Source: Brumimicrobium sp041655765 (GTDB taxonomy: Bacteria; Bacteroidota; Bacteroidia; Flavobacteriales_D; Crocinitomicaceae). From it: 64,000 nt of DNA. Shown here piece by piece: positions 36,348-46,188 of this stretch. The notes under the pieces were generated by a model. That model was not told the DNA's origin, did not search any database, and was given only the letters and a program-made list of their open reading frames with translations. The translations under genes were made by a program, and so were the position numbers. The DNA is taken from the NCBI GenBank assembly GCA_041655765.1, contig JBBAEU010000011.1, positions 1-64,000 on the forward strand, read 5' to 3'. Each line of letters begins with the position of its first letter. The stretch's first letter is position 1.

Positions 36348-39263
36348 TTATGCCAAATATTGTTTCAAGATTTTAAATATAACTATGGTTCCATTGACTG
36401 AGCTGTCGTTTTCGTTGATTTGCTTGGGGCCAATTATGCTAATCGACTGTTCAGAAAACTTTTGTAATAGGTTGATTCTGTTCTGTGTTATGAGCATTCC
36501 GCGAGATTGATGTTCTGGAATCTTACCACTTTTTTGTGTCTTTGAAACATCAATTCCGATTCCATTATCTTTTATTGTTATCCTGATATGGTCCAAATGG
36601 TCATCAATTGAAATAGATATTTGACCTTTACGATCTTTTAGTGGTAAAACGCCGTGAATGATACTATTTTCGACAAAAGGCTGCAAAAACATTGCAGGAA
36701 CTTTAAGTACGTCAATTTCAACATCTTCATCAATGTAAAAAGTATAATCGAAGCGATCGATAAATCTCATTGACTCCAACTCCAAATATAATTTTAGTCT
36801 TTCAATTTCGTCTTCCAATGTAACCATACCGTCTTCGTTGTATGAACTGTCAAGATTCTTCCGAATAAGTTTTGCAAATCTTGAAAGATATTTATTGGCC
36901 GATTTAGCATCGGCACTGTTAATGTAGTATTGAATAGAGTTTAAGGAATTAAAAATAAAATGTCTATTCATATTTGCATTGAGCGATTGTTGTTCTAACT
37001 TTTGTAATCTATTTTGAAATTCTAATCGCATTTGGTAATTCTTTCTTCTAATACGATTCGTTCTAAGTTTTTCAATAAATACAAGGAGGATGATTATTAA
37101 TATCCCAATAATCGTAAAAAACCACCATGTTTTATAGAATGGAGGAAGTACCTTAATTTGATATGATAAAATGTTTGAAGTTTTAGCGTTGATGTTTTCA
37201 ACCTTAAAGAAAAGTGTATATTCACCTGCGTCAAGGTTGGTAAAATTGGCAGAAGGATTGCCTGTATAAGCCGACCACTCATCCGAAAAGCCATCAAGAT
37301 AATATTGATATTTTATTGTATTAAAATTATTAAAATAAATACCATCAAAATCAAAAGTGATGTTTTTATCCGATGCCTTCAAGATTAAGAGCGGTTTTTT
37401 TTGATTGAATTCTAAGAGTTTTTCTTGTGTAAAATGAACACTATTAATGGATATGCCAACTAATTTTAATCTTGGAGAATGTTTTTTAATTAGTTCGTCT
37501 CTATGACTCAAGTCCATTCTCATGATGCCTGAGGCAGTTCCAAACCAAAGGTATTTCCCATCTTCTAAGAAATTTGAATTTAAGTTTGTCTCTAAATCTA
37601 TTAAACCAGAGTTAATCCCATAATGTATTTGGTGCTTTAAACCTTGTCCTATTTCAAATAAACCGTTATTTGTCCCGAAATAAATTAGGGTATCATATAC
37701 TTGGATAAAGTTAATAAACTCTAACTCATCATGTTCGTTAAAAAGATAGGTTGAAATATGGTTGTCTTTATAAATAAAAACTCCATTTTCAGTCCCTATC
37801 CAAAGGCGATCTAATGAGTCAATTTTAATACTATTAATTCTCGATTCAAAAACATAATCTTTATATTTTTCACCATCGATTATTACCAATTTATTGTTTG
37901 AAGCGGCATAAATTTTACCTTTATTTTTAGCCAATTCTCTGATATCAGCCAATTGTGTAAGTCGATTACTTTTTTCTATGAACTTTTTTAATTTTAGATC
38001 GTAAAAAACACTTCCGCCTGATGTACTAACGAGCATTAAAGAATCATTGATTAAGTGTAATCCGTTTATTCGGTTTGAGGGGAGGTTATAATTTTCTGCA
38101 AAATAACTTTGATACGTAGAGTAATCATAGCTATAAAGTCCATAATTTGAGGCAAAAAAGACTTGTTCGGGAGTAGAAAGTATCTGCCAAACCGTGTTCT
38201 GAATAAAATCTAAATGTTCAAAATCACCATTTTTATTAATCTTAAAAGTTCCTTGGTCTAAAGTAGAAATCCAAGTGTTTTTATAATCGTCGATTTCTAT
38301 TGCCATGATAAGATTACTTGGCAAACCTGCTTTTTCGTTGTAGTGTGTAAAAACATCGTTTGTAAATCTAATAAGACCTTTCGCATTGGTTCCCATCCAT
38401 ATATTTTGCTCGCTATCTTCAAAAATAACATTGATATCATTTGTTGGAAGACCTTGTTTTTCTGTTAGAATGGTAACTTCATTGTCTTTCTTGATTAAAA
38501 CTCCATCCATGGAATTTATCCATTTATTACCATCGCTATCAATAATTAAATCTCTAAAAAAATAGCCCTCATTTTCAAGTATAGAAACAAATTCACCATC
38601 ATTATATTGATACAGAATCCCGTTAAAAGTTGTAGCGTAAAGTTTATCGTTTCTTGTAAAAAGACCAGAGAATGATTTTTCAAAGCTTTCTGTTAAATTT
38701 TCAAATTCTTCTTCTCCATGAAAATTGTACACCCCAGTTCTGGTAGCAAGAAATATTTGATTGTTGTAAATCTCAACATCTCTAATTCGGTCAGGACTAT
38801 CTTTTACTTTTATTAAAAACTTCCCTCCTGTTGGCAAGTAAAATAATCCTTCACCATTTGTAGAAACATATAAAATAGAGTCTTTAAAAAAGAAACCTGT
38901 TACGACGGGTGTAAGATCATTTTCTTGGAAAGGCACTGAAACGAATGAGTTTGTGTCAGTTTTTATGGATATACCATGCGTATGTCCAACATAAATTATA
39001 TCGTTGATGATATCTAAACTTGTTATTCTATTATTTAAGAGCCCGTTTTTCTTTCCAATTCTTACAAAATTATTACCATTAAACTTTGCCAATCCTCCAG
39101 CAGTTCCAACCCATAAATAACCATCATTGTCTTGACAGATTGCAGTTACTTGTGATTGCGGCAAACCATCATTGGTATTGTATTTTATAAAAGAAAATTG
39201 TTGACCTAATAATAAGAAAGGTGAGCTAAAAAGTACACAAAACAGAAGTATTAAAAGTCTCAT
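36348..39263 (-). CDS. Propeller-sensor histidine kinase (LytS-type, two-component regulator propeller)
   Basis: 971 residues. A signal peptide precedes about 12 beta-propeller repeats (YLWVGTAGGLAKFNG type) in the periplasm. A Y_Y_Y domain follows (YYLDGFSDEWSAY), then a transmembrane helix near 720-745 (WWFFTIIGILIIILLVFI), then a LytS-type kinase domain. The phosphoacceptor His768 is in NRHFIFNSLNSI, where most relatives have NPHFLFN. The N box is FVENSIIHG and the G box DNGIGI. It overlaps the response-regulator gene by 4 bp. The signal is unknown; such propellers usually sense extracellular or periplasmic cues. Confidence 0.93.
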   Translation of the reverse strand: MRLLILLFCVLFSSPFLLLGQQFSFIKYNTNDGLPQSQVTAICQDNDGYLWVGTAGGLAKFNGNNFVRIGKKNGLLNNRITSLDIINDIIYVGHTHGISIKTDTNSFVSVPFQENDLTPVVTGFFFKDSILYVSTNGEGLFYLPTGGKFLIKVKDSPDRIRDVEIYNNQIFLATRTGVYNFHGEEEFENLTESFEKSFSGLFTRNDKLYATTFNGILYQYNDGEFVSILENEGYFFRDLIIDSDGNKWINSMDGVLIKKDNEVTILTEKQGLPTNDINVIFEDSEQNIWMGTNAKGLIRFTNDVFTHYNEKAGLPSNLIMAIEIDDYKNTWISTLDQGTFKINKNGDFEHLDFIQNTVWQILSTPEQVFFASNYGLYSYDYSTYQSYFAENYNLPSNRINGLHLINDSLMLVSTSGGSVFYDLKLKKFIEKSNRLTQLADIRELAKNKGKIYAASNNKLVIIDGEKYKDYVFESRINSIKIDSLDRLWIGTENGVFIYKDNHISTYLFNEHDELEFINFIQVYDTLIYFGTNNGLFEIGQGLKHQIHYGINSGLIDLETNLNSNFLEDGKYLWFGTASGIMRMDLSHRDELIKKHSPRLKLVGISINSVHFTQEKLLEFNQKKPLLILKASDKNITFDFDGIYFNNFNTIKYQYYLDGFSDEWSAYTGNPSANFTNLDAGEYTLFFKVENINAKTSNILSYQIKVLPPFYKTWWFFTIIGILIIILLVFIEKLRTNRIRRKNYQMRLEFQNRLQKLEQQSLNANMNRHFIFNSLNSIQYYINSADAKSANKYLSRFAKLIRKNLDSSYNEDGMVTLEDEIERLKLYLELESMRFIDRFDYTFYIDEDVEIDVLKVPAMFLQPFVENSIIHGVLPLKDRKGQISISIDDHLDHIRITIKDNGIGIDVSKTQKSGKIPEHQSRGMLITQNRINLLQKFSEQSISIIGPKQINENDSSVNGTIVIFKILKQYLA

Positions 39264-40039
39264 TCTTTGCCTTTAATTGTTTTTAGGAATTTACTAACCC
39301 TATTTCTGGCTACGGGTAATTGTACACCATTTTTTAAACTAACAACATAACCGCTATCGCTACTATATTCTTTAATCATATCCATATTTATGATGTGTGA
39401 TTTATGGATTCGATAAAACTGATCGGTGTTTAATATTTTCTCATAAACTTTGAGTGTTCTTGTATCTAAATACTTTGTGTTATCTTTAAAATAAATCATC
39501 GAACAATTTCCGTTTGCTTCAACATGGGTAATATCATCAACCTCAACAACTTTTACACCTTTTGTGTGAGAAATGGCTATTTTATTGGTTGATTTCTTGT
39601 CAGTTAAACGATTGGCTAAATTTTGTAACGCATCGAAGTAATTATTATAATTTTCTGGGTTCTTCTGAAAAATCTCTCGTGTTGCTATAATCTTGTCAAC
39701 CGCTACCCTTAAGTCTTCATCATCGATAGGTTTTAAAAGGTAATGAACAGCATTGGCTTGAAATGCTTGAACAGCATATTCTTTAAAAGCTGTAACAAAA
39801 ACAACCAAAAAGTTCCGGTTTTTAATTCTTTCTAAGAGTTCAAAACCCTCTGCATCGCTTGGCATTCTAATGTCTAAAAAAACAACATCGGGTTGCTTTT
39901 CTTTAATCATCTTTTCTGCGTCATCTATATTGTTTGCACTCCCAATTAAATGGATTTCTGGACAATATGTCTTTAACATAATCTCAAGATTTTTAAGTGC
40001 TAATTCCTCGTCGTCAACTATTATTGCATTTAATTTCAT
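39260..40039 (-). CDS. LytTR-family response regulator
   Basis: 259 residues. The receiver domain (1-115) has the acidic pair DD9-10, phosphoacceptor D56 in FLDIRMP, T83 and K103. The LytTR DNA-binding domain is at about 155-258 (VEANGNCSMIYFKDNTKYLD; FYRIHKSHIINMDMIKEYSS). It is translated with the downstream kinase through a 4-bp overlap and is the cognate partner. The target genes cannot be read from the sequence. Confidence 0.95.
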   Translation of the reverse strand: MKLNAIIVDDEELALKNLEIMLKTYCPEIHLIGSANNIDDAEKMIKEKQPDVVFLDIRMPSDAEGFELLERIKNRNFLVVFVTAFKEYAVQAFQANAVHYLLKPIDDEDLRVAVDKIIATREIFQKNPENYNNYFDALQNLANRLTDKKSTNKIAISHTKGVKVVEVDDITHVEANGNCSMIYFKDNTKYLDTRTLKVYEKILNTDQFYRIHKSHIINMDMIKEYSSDSGYVVSLKNGVQLPVARNRVSKFLKTIKGKE

Positions 40040-40166
40040 AATATGTTTCTTTAAGTTCGCTAAATATTTTAGTATTTAGATATTAAGGTAATAAAATTCC
40101 TTCAAGAGAAGAATCAATTCATAGCGAATAGCTAAAGTTATTGATTAAATGGTAAATTTCCAAGAT

Positions 40167-40901
40167 TTATGACTTTTCAATTCCTTTGTCAATGATTTTT
40201 TCTAATCTATGGATTAATTCAACTGGATCTTCATCACCAATGAGAATACCATCATGAATTTTCATTTTTACTTTCACGCCCAAAGCTAATGGGAAAGGAG
40301 AACCACTTTGTAGCTTCCATGAATTAGAAACACTAATTGGAATAACATAGGCACCTTTCATATTAGGAATAAGTGTATTCAACCCTCCAATTTTAAATGG
40401 TTTTAAACTTCCATCTCTACTTCTTGTCCCTTCAGGAAAAATAACACCACCTCTTTTGTTTTCCATCAGATATTGCGTGAAATCAATCATCTTTTCAAGA
40501 GATTCTTCTTTGTTTTTTCGATCAATTAAAATACTTCCTCCTTTTCGTAAATTATAAGAAACCGATGGAATTCCTCTGCCTAAGGATTTTTTTGATATAA
40601 ATTTTGGGTGATAACGTCTTAGGTGCCATATAATTAAAGATATCTCATACATGCTTTGGTGATTGGATACAATGAGGACGGGTGTATTTATAGGTACTTT
40701 ACAGTTGTCTTCGACCTTAAATCTTGTTCCCAACACCCTTGGGTTTAAGAGTAAAAAGAAATTAAGAATATCAACACTTTTTTTGTGGGGTCTATATCCG
40801 AAAAGAAGAGCGATTCTTTGAATTATGTCAAAAGTAACAAGGGTAATTCCCAAAAGCAGATAATAAATTATGGAAAGCGGATAACTTACTATTTTTTTCA
40901 T
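40167..40901 (-). CDS. plsC: 1-acyl-sn-glycerol-3-phosphate acyltransferase
   Basis: 244 residues from ATG 40901 (MKKIVSYPLSIIYYLLLGIT). It has an N-terminal membrane helix followed by the acyltransferase blocks: NHQSMYE (block I, with Glu where HX4D is usual), GVIFPEGTRSRDG (block III) and AYVIPISVSN (block IV). It makes phosphatidic acid for phospholipid synthesis. The frame can be extended by 15 residues to 40946, but that segment is polar and precedes the hydrophobic N-terminus typical of the family. Confidence 0.9.
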   Translation of the reverse strand: MKKIVSYPLSIIYYLLLGITLVTFDIIQRIALLFGYRPHKKSVDILNFFLLLNPRVLGTRFKVEDNCKVPINTPVLIVSNHQSMYEISLIIWHLRRYHPKFISKKSLGRGIPSVSYNLRKGGSILIDRKNKEESLEKMIDFTQYLMENKRGGVIFPEGTRSRDGSLKPFKIGGLNTLIPNMKGAYVIPISVSNSWKLQSGSPFPLALGVKVKMKIHDGILIGDEDPVELIHRLEKIIDKGIEKS

Positions 40902-41132
40902 CCTACAAGAATTTATGTCAATAACACCACAAATAGTATTATCCAAGTAAATAATACAAACTTATGAAAATAATTATATTTCTAAGAGTTTTATAATATA
41001 ATGATTGAACTGTTATAAACAAAGAAAGGCACAAAAGGTTCTTTTAAAACTTGACAGAAAGAACATTGTTGTGATTTCTTTTTAAAAAAGATAAAAAGAA
41101 CTTAAGTTATAGATGATGTAATAGATATTTGC

Positions 41133-41140
41133 TAAATTTG
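41133..41140 (+). promoter_or_regulatory. -7 box TAAATTTG upstream of fbaA
   Basis: TAnnTTTG match 32 bp before the ATG. No TTG at the expected upstream distance. Confidence 0.45.
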
Positions 41141-41172
41141 TTTTTTCTTAAAATTATTAAATACGAAGAATA

Positions 41173-42240
41173 ATGTCACATTCAATTAAACCGGGAGTTG
41201 CTACCGGAAGAGAAGTTCAAAAGGTTTTTAATTACGCAAAGGAAAAAGGTTTTGCTTTGCCTGCGGTTAATGTTGTTGGGACAAATTCCATAAATGCTTG
41301 TATGGAAACAGCCGCAAAATTAAATAGTCCTGTTATTATACAGTTCTCAAATGGTGGTGCGACATTTAACGCTGGTAAATTTTTATCAAATGACGGAGAA
41401 AGAGCAGCCATTGCAGGAAGTATAGCTGGAGCAAGACACATTCATTTAATGGCGGAGTTATATGGTGCAACAGTAATTCTTCATACTGACCATTGCGCTA
41501 GAAAGTTATTGCCTTGGATTGATGGTTTGTTGGATGCAAGCGAAGAAGAGTTTCAAAGAACTGGGAAACCTTTATTTAGTTCTCACATGATAGATCTTTC
41601 TGATGAACCTCTGGAACAAAACATTGAAACTTGCAAAAGATACCTTGAAAGAATGAGTAAAATTGGTATTACTCTAGAAATAGAATTGGGTATTACTGGT
41701 GGAGAAGAAGATGGTGTAGATAATACAAATATTGATAATTCCTTACTTTATACTCAGCCTGAACATGTTGCTTATGCTTATGAAGAATTATCTAAAGTAA
41801 GTGATCAATTTACAATAGCAGCTGCCTTCGGCAATGTTCACGGCGTTTACAAGCCTGGGAATGTTGTGCTATCTCCGGTTATTTTAAAAAACTCACAAGA
41901 ATATGTTCAAAAGAAATTTAATTTAGGGCATAATCCTTTAAATCTTGTATTTCACGGTGGCTCTGGCTCTTCTATCGAAGAAATTAAGGAGGCGGTAAGT
42001 TATGGTGTTGTAAAAATGAATTTAGACACAGATATGCAATGGGCGTTTAATTGTGGAGTAAGAGATTATATGATCAAATACGCTGACTATATAAATTCAC
42101 AGGTTGGAAATCCTGAAGGTGATGGTCTGCCAAATAAAAAATATTACGATCCGCGTAAATGGTTGAGAGAAGGCGAAGTGTCTTTTGTAGAAAGATTAAC
42201 AAAGTCTTTTGAAGATTTGAATAATGTGAATACATTGTAA
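41173..42240 (+). CDS. fbaA: Fructose-bisphosphate aldolase, class II
   Basis: 355 residues of the class IIA (E. coli FbaA) form. Motifs are AVNVVGTNSINACMETA, the catalytic and zinc region ILHTDHCARKLLPWIDG, ELGITGGEEDGVDNT, AAFGNVHGVYKPGNV and LVFHGGSGSSIEEI. It cleaves or condenses fructose-1,6-bisphosphate in glycolysis and gluconeogenesis. accD follows 27 bp downstream on the same strand. Confidence 0.97.
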   Translation: MSHSIKPGVATGREVQKVFNYAKEKGFALPAVNVVGTNSINACMETAAKLNSPVIIQFSNGGATFNAGKFLSNDGERAAIAGSIAGARHIHLMAELYGATVILHTDHCARKLLPWIDGLLDASEEEFQRTGKPLFSSHMIDLSDEPLEQNIETCKRYLERMSKIGITLEIELGITGGEEDGVDNTNIDNSLLYTQPEHVAYAYEELSKVSDQFTIAAAFGNVHGVYKPGNVVLSPVILKNSQEYVQKKFNLGHNPLNLVFHGGSGSSIEEIKEAVSYGVVKMNLDTDMQWAFNCGVRDYMIKYADYINSQVGNPEGDGLPNKKYYDPRKWLREGEVSFVERLTKSFEDLNNVNTL

Positions 42241-42267
42241 TATTTTTGATAGATAAAACATTAGGTT

Positions 42268-43113
42268 ATGGATTGGTTTAAGAGAAAGCAAGAAGGAATT
42301 AAAACTTCTACAAAAGACAAAAAGGAAATACCAGAAGGTCTTTGGTACAAATGTCCAAAGTGCCAAACGGTTGTAACGATGGATGACCATGCTGTTAATT
42401 TTAACGTTTGTGAAAGATGTAGTTTCCACGAAAGAATTGGGTCAGAAGAATATTTCCAAATTCTGTTTGATGAGGGGAAATATAAAGAGATGGACAAAAA
42501 GTTGATGTCGGCAGATCCATTAAAATTTGAGGATAAAAAGAAATACACAGACCGAATAAAAGAATCTCAAAAAAAGACAGGGCTTTCAGATGCTATCCGT
42601 ACGGCCTATGGAAAGATTGATGGTCAAGATGTCGTGATTGCAGCGATGGATTTTAGTTTTATCGGTGGTTCTTTGGGTTCTGTGATGGGAGAAAAAATAG
42701 TAAGAGCAATTGATAAGGCAATTAAGATAAAATCTCCAATGATAATTATTTCTAAATCTGGTGGCGCAAGAATGATGGAGGCTGGACTTTCCCTGATGCA
42801 AATGGCTAAGGTAAGTGCCAAACTTAATCAATTATCTAATGCAAAATTACCTTATATTTCGCTGTTAACAGATCCGACAACTGGTGGTGTAACGGCTTCT
42901 TTTGCGATGATAGGTGATATTAATATTGCAGAACCTGATGCGTTGATTGCATTTGCTGGACCAAGGGTAGTAAAAGAAACCATCGGTCGTGAATTGCCAG
43001 ATGGATTTCAACGTTCTGAATTTTTATTAGAACATGGTTTCTTGGATTATATCGTAGATAGACATCACCTTAAAGAAGAAGTTTCTAAATCGATTCGTCT
43101 TTTTATGAATTAA
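42268..43113 (+). CDS. accD: Acetyl-CoA carboxylase carboxyltransferase subunit beta
   Basis: 281 residues. The N-terminal zinc ribbon has CPKC and CERC (WYKCPKCQTVVTMDD). The crotonase-like carboxyltransferase core shows MDFSFIGGSLGSVMGEKIV, SKSGGARMMEAGLSLMQMAK, TDPTTGGVTASFAMIGDI and GPRVVKETIGRELPDGFQ. With AccA it transfers CO2 to acetyl-CoA, giving malonyl-CoA. accA is not in this window. It is probably co-transcribed with fbaA. Confidence 0.97.
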   Translation: MDWFKRKQEGIKTSTKDKKEIPEGLWYKCPKCQTVVTMDDHAVNFNVCERCSFHERIGSEEYFQILFDEGKYKEMDKKLMSADPLKFEDKKKYTDRIKESQKKTGLSDAIRTAYGKIDGQDVVIAAMDFSFIGGSLGSVMGEKIVRAIDKAIKIKSPMIIISKSGGARMMEAGLSLMQMAKVSAKLNQLSNAKLPYISLLTDPTTGGVTASFAMIGDINIAEPDALIAFAGPRVVKETIGRELPDGFQRSEFLLEHGFLDYIVDRHHLKEEVSKSIRLFMN

Positions 43114-43125
43114 TAGAGAATTGTT

Positions 43126-45294
43126 TTATTGAATAATAATTTTCTTTTGATAAACTTTCTGATTGGCAATGACTCTAAAAATATAGCTTCCTTTAGCATA
43201 ATTGCGAATGTCCCATTTGCTTTTTTCATTATCTAAGGCAATAGAATGACCGTTCATGTCGTATAATTCGACTTTTTGGATGTTTTCAAGACCTTTAATG
43301 GATAGGAAGTCGTTTGTTGGATTCGGGAATACCTGCCAATCTTCTGAAGTAGATTCAAATTCGTTCAGTCCTAAAATCCCCAATGCAGTTTGAATTGCTC
43401 GTATTGCGTCAATTTTACCGTGTCCCCATTGTGCATTCCCTCCTTGTGGAATACTGCCTGTAAAGTTATCTTGTCTGGCAGATGCAGTAATAATGTCTTT
43501 GATTTGAAGCGGAGTAAGATAAGGATTTGACTCCCAAACCAAAGCACAAACACCGGCTGCTGCAGGTGAAGCCATAGATGTCCCTGAAAGTTTTGCAAAA
43601 CCATAGGTCCTACCATTAAAGTCTGTAGTGGGAAATAGAGAAATGTTTTGGTCTGTAAAGGAACTGATGGAACTTAAAATCTCTTGTCCTGGAGCAGATA
43701 TGTCTGGTTTAATTACGCTGTCAATTCTTGGCCCAATACTTGAAAAGCCAGAGCGGATACCACCAACTTCACTTCCGTTTGTCAATTTCCAATTTGGTAC
43801 ATGTGAACCAACTGACAAACAAGAGTTGGCGGCTGTAGGTTCTCCAATTCCATACTCTCTGTTACCAAGCGTATAACTCAAATCTTTACCCGTAAAAGGC
43901 AAGCCCCAATTCCCCCCATTTGTCGTTAATTCAGCTACATTCCAACAATGAACCGTGCCACTCATAGCAGTTGCTCTTAAAAGAATGGTTAAGTTTGAAT
44001 TTGTATTTTTAATCCTAAGTCGAATTGTGGGTTTTAAATTCTGAGGATGTTCTGACTGTGCAGCGACCTTATAAAATATTGTATCATAATTATCAATATA
44101 AATAAAACCTTCCGTGTTTTGATTCATAGAGGTCGAGAAATAAGGAGTTTCATCTAAAACTGTGCCAGTAGGTGTTAAAACTTCAAACTTAAACTCGAAG
44201 TCTTTACCAGCCTCTCCCCAGCCATGAATACTTTGACCCCAAAGTGAATCTACTTGCGCATAATTCTCGAAATTCACAATGGTTTTAATTGTATCGTTGT
44301 TGAATTCCTTTTTGATATGGAAATTAACACCTCCATTATTGCCAGCAGAGCTAACAAACAAAACACCAAAATCACTTAATTCATCAATTGCTTGACTTAA
44401 CAATGATGTTCCGTCAGAAGTTCCAATATTATACAATCCCCAACTCATATTAACAATAAGGTTTTTGTTGTATTCAAGTGATTTTTCGTACATCCAATAC
44501 CAAGAGTCTATTGCAGCTGCTTCATCGACAAGAATTGTAGTAAAAAGAAATTCAGATTCAAAAGCCACACCTGTACTGATTGCTCCAGCACCGCTACCGC
44601 CAGCTATTCCCGCAACGTGTGTTGCATGTGTACCATAACCATATTGGTTTGAAGTGTCTGATTGTGCAGTTGAAATTTCAGCCCAAGTATTATATTCTGT
44701 TCCGTAATTGAAATTATTCGGTCTTGGGCCAGAACGCTTCCATTGATCCCAAACTGCAAGGATTCTTGAATTTTGAAGAAGTGTATCATAAAACATGGGA
44801 GATGTATAGTCAAAGCCCCAATCATTTACACCAATTAAAATATTTTTTCCTGTGTATGATTGCGGAAGATACAAGCCACGATGGACACTGTCTGCTCTTG
44901 TGTCGTAATTTACGCGTTCTAGTGAAGGTCTTATCTTTGAGGCAAGTTCTAAATATTCAAACTGATTCAGAACGTTTATTTTATCCAAATTTGTCAGTTT
45001 AATTCTAACACTTCTAATTCTTCCGATTCCTTTTCCAATGATAACATTTTCGACTTGTTCAATTTCTGTAACATCTTCCTTGAGTTTTCCCAAAAAAGAA
45101 ACATAAATTTCCTGATTAATGTCTGTTACAGGTAAATTATCCCATAAAGTTTTACTCTTTTTTAAGATAAAGGGAATGTTTTCTTTAATAAATTGAACGT
45201 CTTGCTTAGATATCTTAGACATTTTGGGTGACTGAGAAGCTACAAAAATAGGGATTGATAAAAAGATTAAAAGAAATAGTATGAGTGTTTTCAT
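43126..45294 (-). CDS. Subtilisin-like S8 serine peptidase with T9SS C-terminal sorting domain
   Basis: 722 residues. A signal peptide (LILFLLIFLSIPIFVASQS) is followed by a propeptide-like region, then the S8 catalytic domain: Asp in GVNDWGFDYT, His in YGTHATHVAGIAGGS, oxyanion Asn in SSAGNNGGVN, and Ser in LSGTSMASPAAAGV. Residues about 645-722 form a type A sorting domain (WQVFPNPTNDFLSIKG to GSYIFRVIANQKVYQKKI) that directs export through the type IX system. It is likely a secreted or surface-attached protease. It is convergent with accD (12 bp). Confidence 0.94.
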   Translation of the reverse strand: MKTLILFLLIFLSIPIFVASQSPKMSKISKQDVQFIKENIPFILKKSKTLWDNLPVTDINQEIYVSFLGKLKEDVTEIEQVENVIIGKGIGRIRSVRIKLTNLDKINVLNQFEYLELASKIRPSLERVNYDTRADSVHRGLYLPQSYTGKNILIGVNDWGFDYTSPMFYDTLLQNSRILAVWDQWKRSGPRPNNFNYGTEYNTWAEISTAQSDTSNQYGYGTHATHVAGIAGGSGAGAISTGVAFESEFLFTTILVDEAAAIDSWYWMYEKSLEYNKNLIVNMSWGLYNIGTSDGTSLLSQAIDELSDFGVLFVSSAGNNGGVNFHIKKEFNNDTIKTIVNFENYAQVDSLWGQSIHGWGEAGKDFEFKFEVLTPTGTVLDETPYFSTSMNQNTEGFIYIDNYDTIFYKVAAQSEHPQNLKPTIRLRIKNTNSNLTILLRATAMSGTVHCWNVAELTTNGGNWGLPFTGKDLSYTLGNREYGIGEPTAANSCLSVGSHVPNWKLTNGSEVGGIRSGFSSIGPRIDSVIKPDISAPGQEILSSISSFTDQNISLFPTTDFNGRTYGFAKLSGTSMASPAAAGVCALVWESNPYLTPLQIKDIITASARQDNFTGSIPQGGNAQWGHGKIDAIRAIQTALGILGLNEFESTSEDWQVFPNPTNDFLSIKGLENIQKVELYDMNGHSIALDNEKSKWDIRNYAKGSYIFRVIANQKVYQKKIIIQ

Positions 45295-45476
45295 GATTGC
45301 GTTTCTTAGTTTAAGTTATAAATGTACTTAAAATTTATGAAAAACAAATACGATCAGAGCTTTTTAATTGCCAAGTTAGGCTAAGTCTTTTCTCTGCAAC
45401 TTCTTTGTGGTTAACATTCTTGCGCTTATCTAAACGAATAATTCTAAAAATAAGCAGATAGACAAAATAATTCCAT

Positions 45477-45484
45477 TATCTTTG
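45477..45484 (+). promoter_or_regulatory. -7 box TATCTTTG upstream of the CoA-transferase gene
   Basis: TAnnTTTG match, identical to the box of the tRNA-tuf promoter, 26 bp before the ATG. No consensus -33 element. Confidence 0.45.
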
Positions 45485-45510
45485 GGAAACAAGTTTTAAA
45501 AAGTCATAAA

Positions 45511-46173
45511 ATGATAGGATTAGACAAAATTGGTATTGCAAAAAGAATTTCAAAGGAATTACAAGATGGTTTTTATGTAAATCTTGGAATTGGGATTCCT
45601 ACATTAGTTGCGAACTATGTTCCGGAAGATATAGAAGTTGAGTTTCAATCAGAAAATGGAATTGTCGGAATGGGTCCATTTCCTTATGAAGGAGAAGAAG
45701 ATGCCGATTTGATTAACGCTGGAAAGCAAACAATTACAGCTAAAAAAGGTGCGGTTTACTTTGATTCTGCTACTTCATTTGGGATGATCAGGGGAAAGCA
45801 TGTTCAATTAACAGTTTTAGGGGCAATGGAAGTTGATCAAAACGGAGATATTGCAAGTTGGAAAATTCCTGGTAAACTTGTAAAAGGAATGGGTGGAGCA
45901 ATGGACTTAGTTGGTTCTGCTGAAAATATCATAGTTGCAATGATACATACCAATAAGCATGGAGAATCAAAGATTCTTAAAAAATGTACGCTTCCTTTAA
46001 CTGGAGTGAATTGCATTACAAAGGTTGTAACCAATTTAGCTGTACTTGAAATCAGAGATGGAGCTTTCCATCTTCTAGAAAGAGCCCCTGGAGTTTCCAT
46101 TGAGGAAATTAAAAATGCAACTGATGCTGATTTAATTATACCGGATAGTGTTCCAGAGATGGTTATTGACTAA
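45511..46173 (+). CDS. scoB: 3-oxoacid CoA-transferase subunit B
   Basis: 220 residues of the beta subunit type: GFYVNLGIGIPTLVANYVPE, the active-site region FQSENGIVGMGPFP (Glu of SENG forms the CoA thioester), GAMEVDQNGDIASWKIPGK and GMGGAMDLVGSAENI. It transfers CoA between succinate and acetoacetate (or similar acids). Subunit A is usually adjacent, but here neither neighbour is the A subunit, so it must be encoded elsewhere. Confidence 0.93.
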   Translation: MIGLDKIGIAKRISKELQDGFYVNLGIGIPTLVANYVPEDIEVEFQSENGIVGMGPFPYEGEEDADLINAGKQTITAKKGAVYFDSATSFGMIRGKHVQLTVLGAMEVDQNGDIASWKIPGKLVKGMGGAMDLVGSAENIIVAMIHTNKHGESKILKKCTLPLTGVNCITKVVTNLAVLEIRDGAFHLLERAPGVSIEEIKNATDADLIIPDSVPEMVID

Positions 46174-46188
46174 ATCAATTTAGTCAAT
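46165..46188. terminator. Palindrome spanning the stop codons of convergent scoB and gldH
   Basis: ATTGACTAAAT (46165-46175) and ATTTAGTCAAT (46178-46188) are perfect inverse complements separated by two bases. The scoB TAA and the gldH stop (reverse TTA at 46180) both lie inside. There is no T-run, so bidirectional termination is only plausible. Confidence 0.45.
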
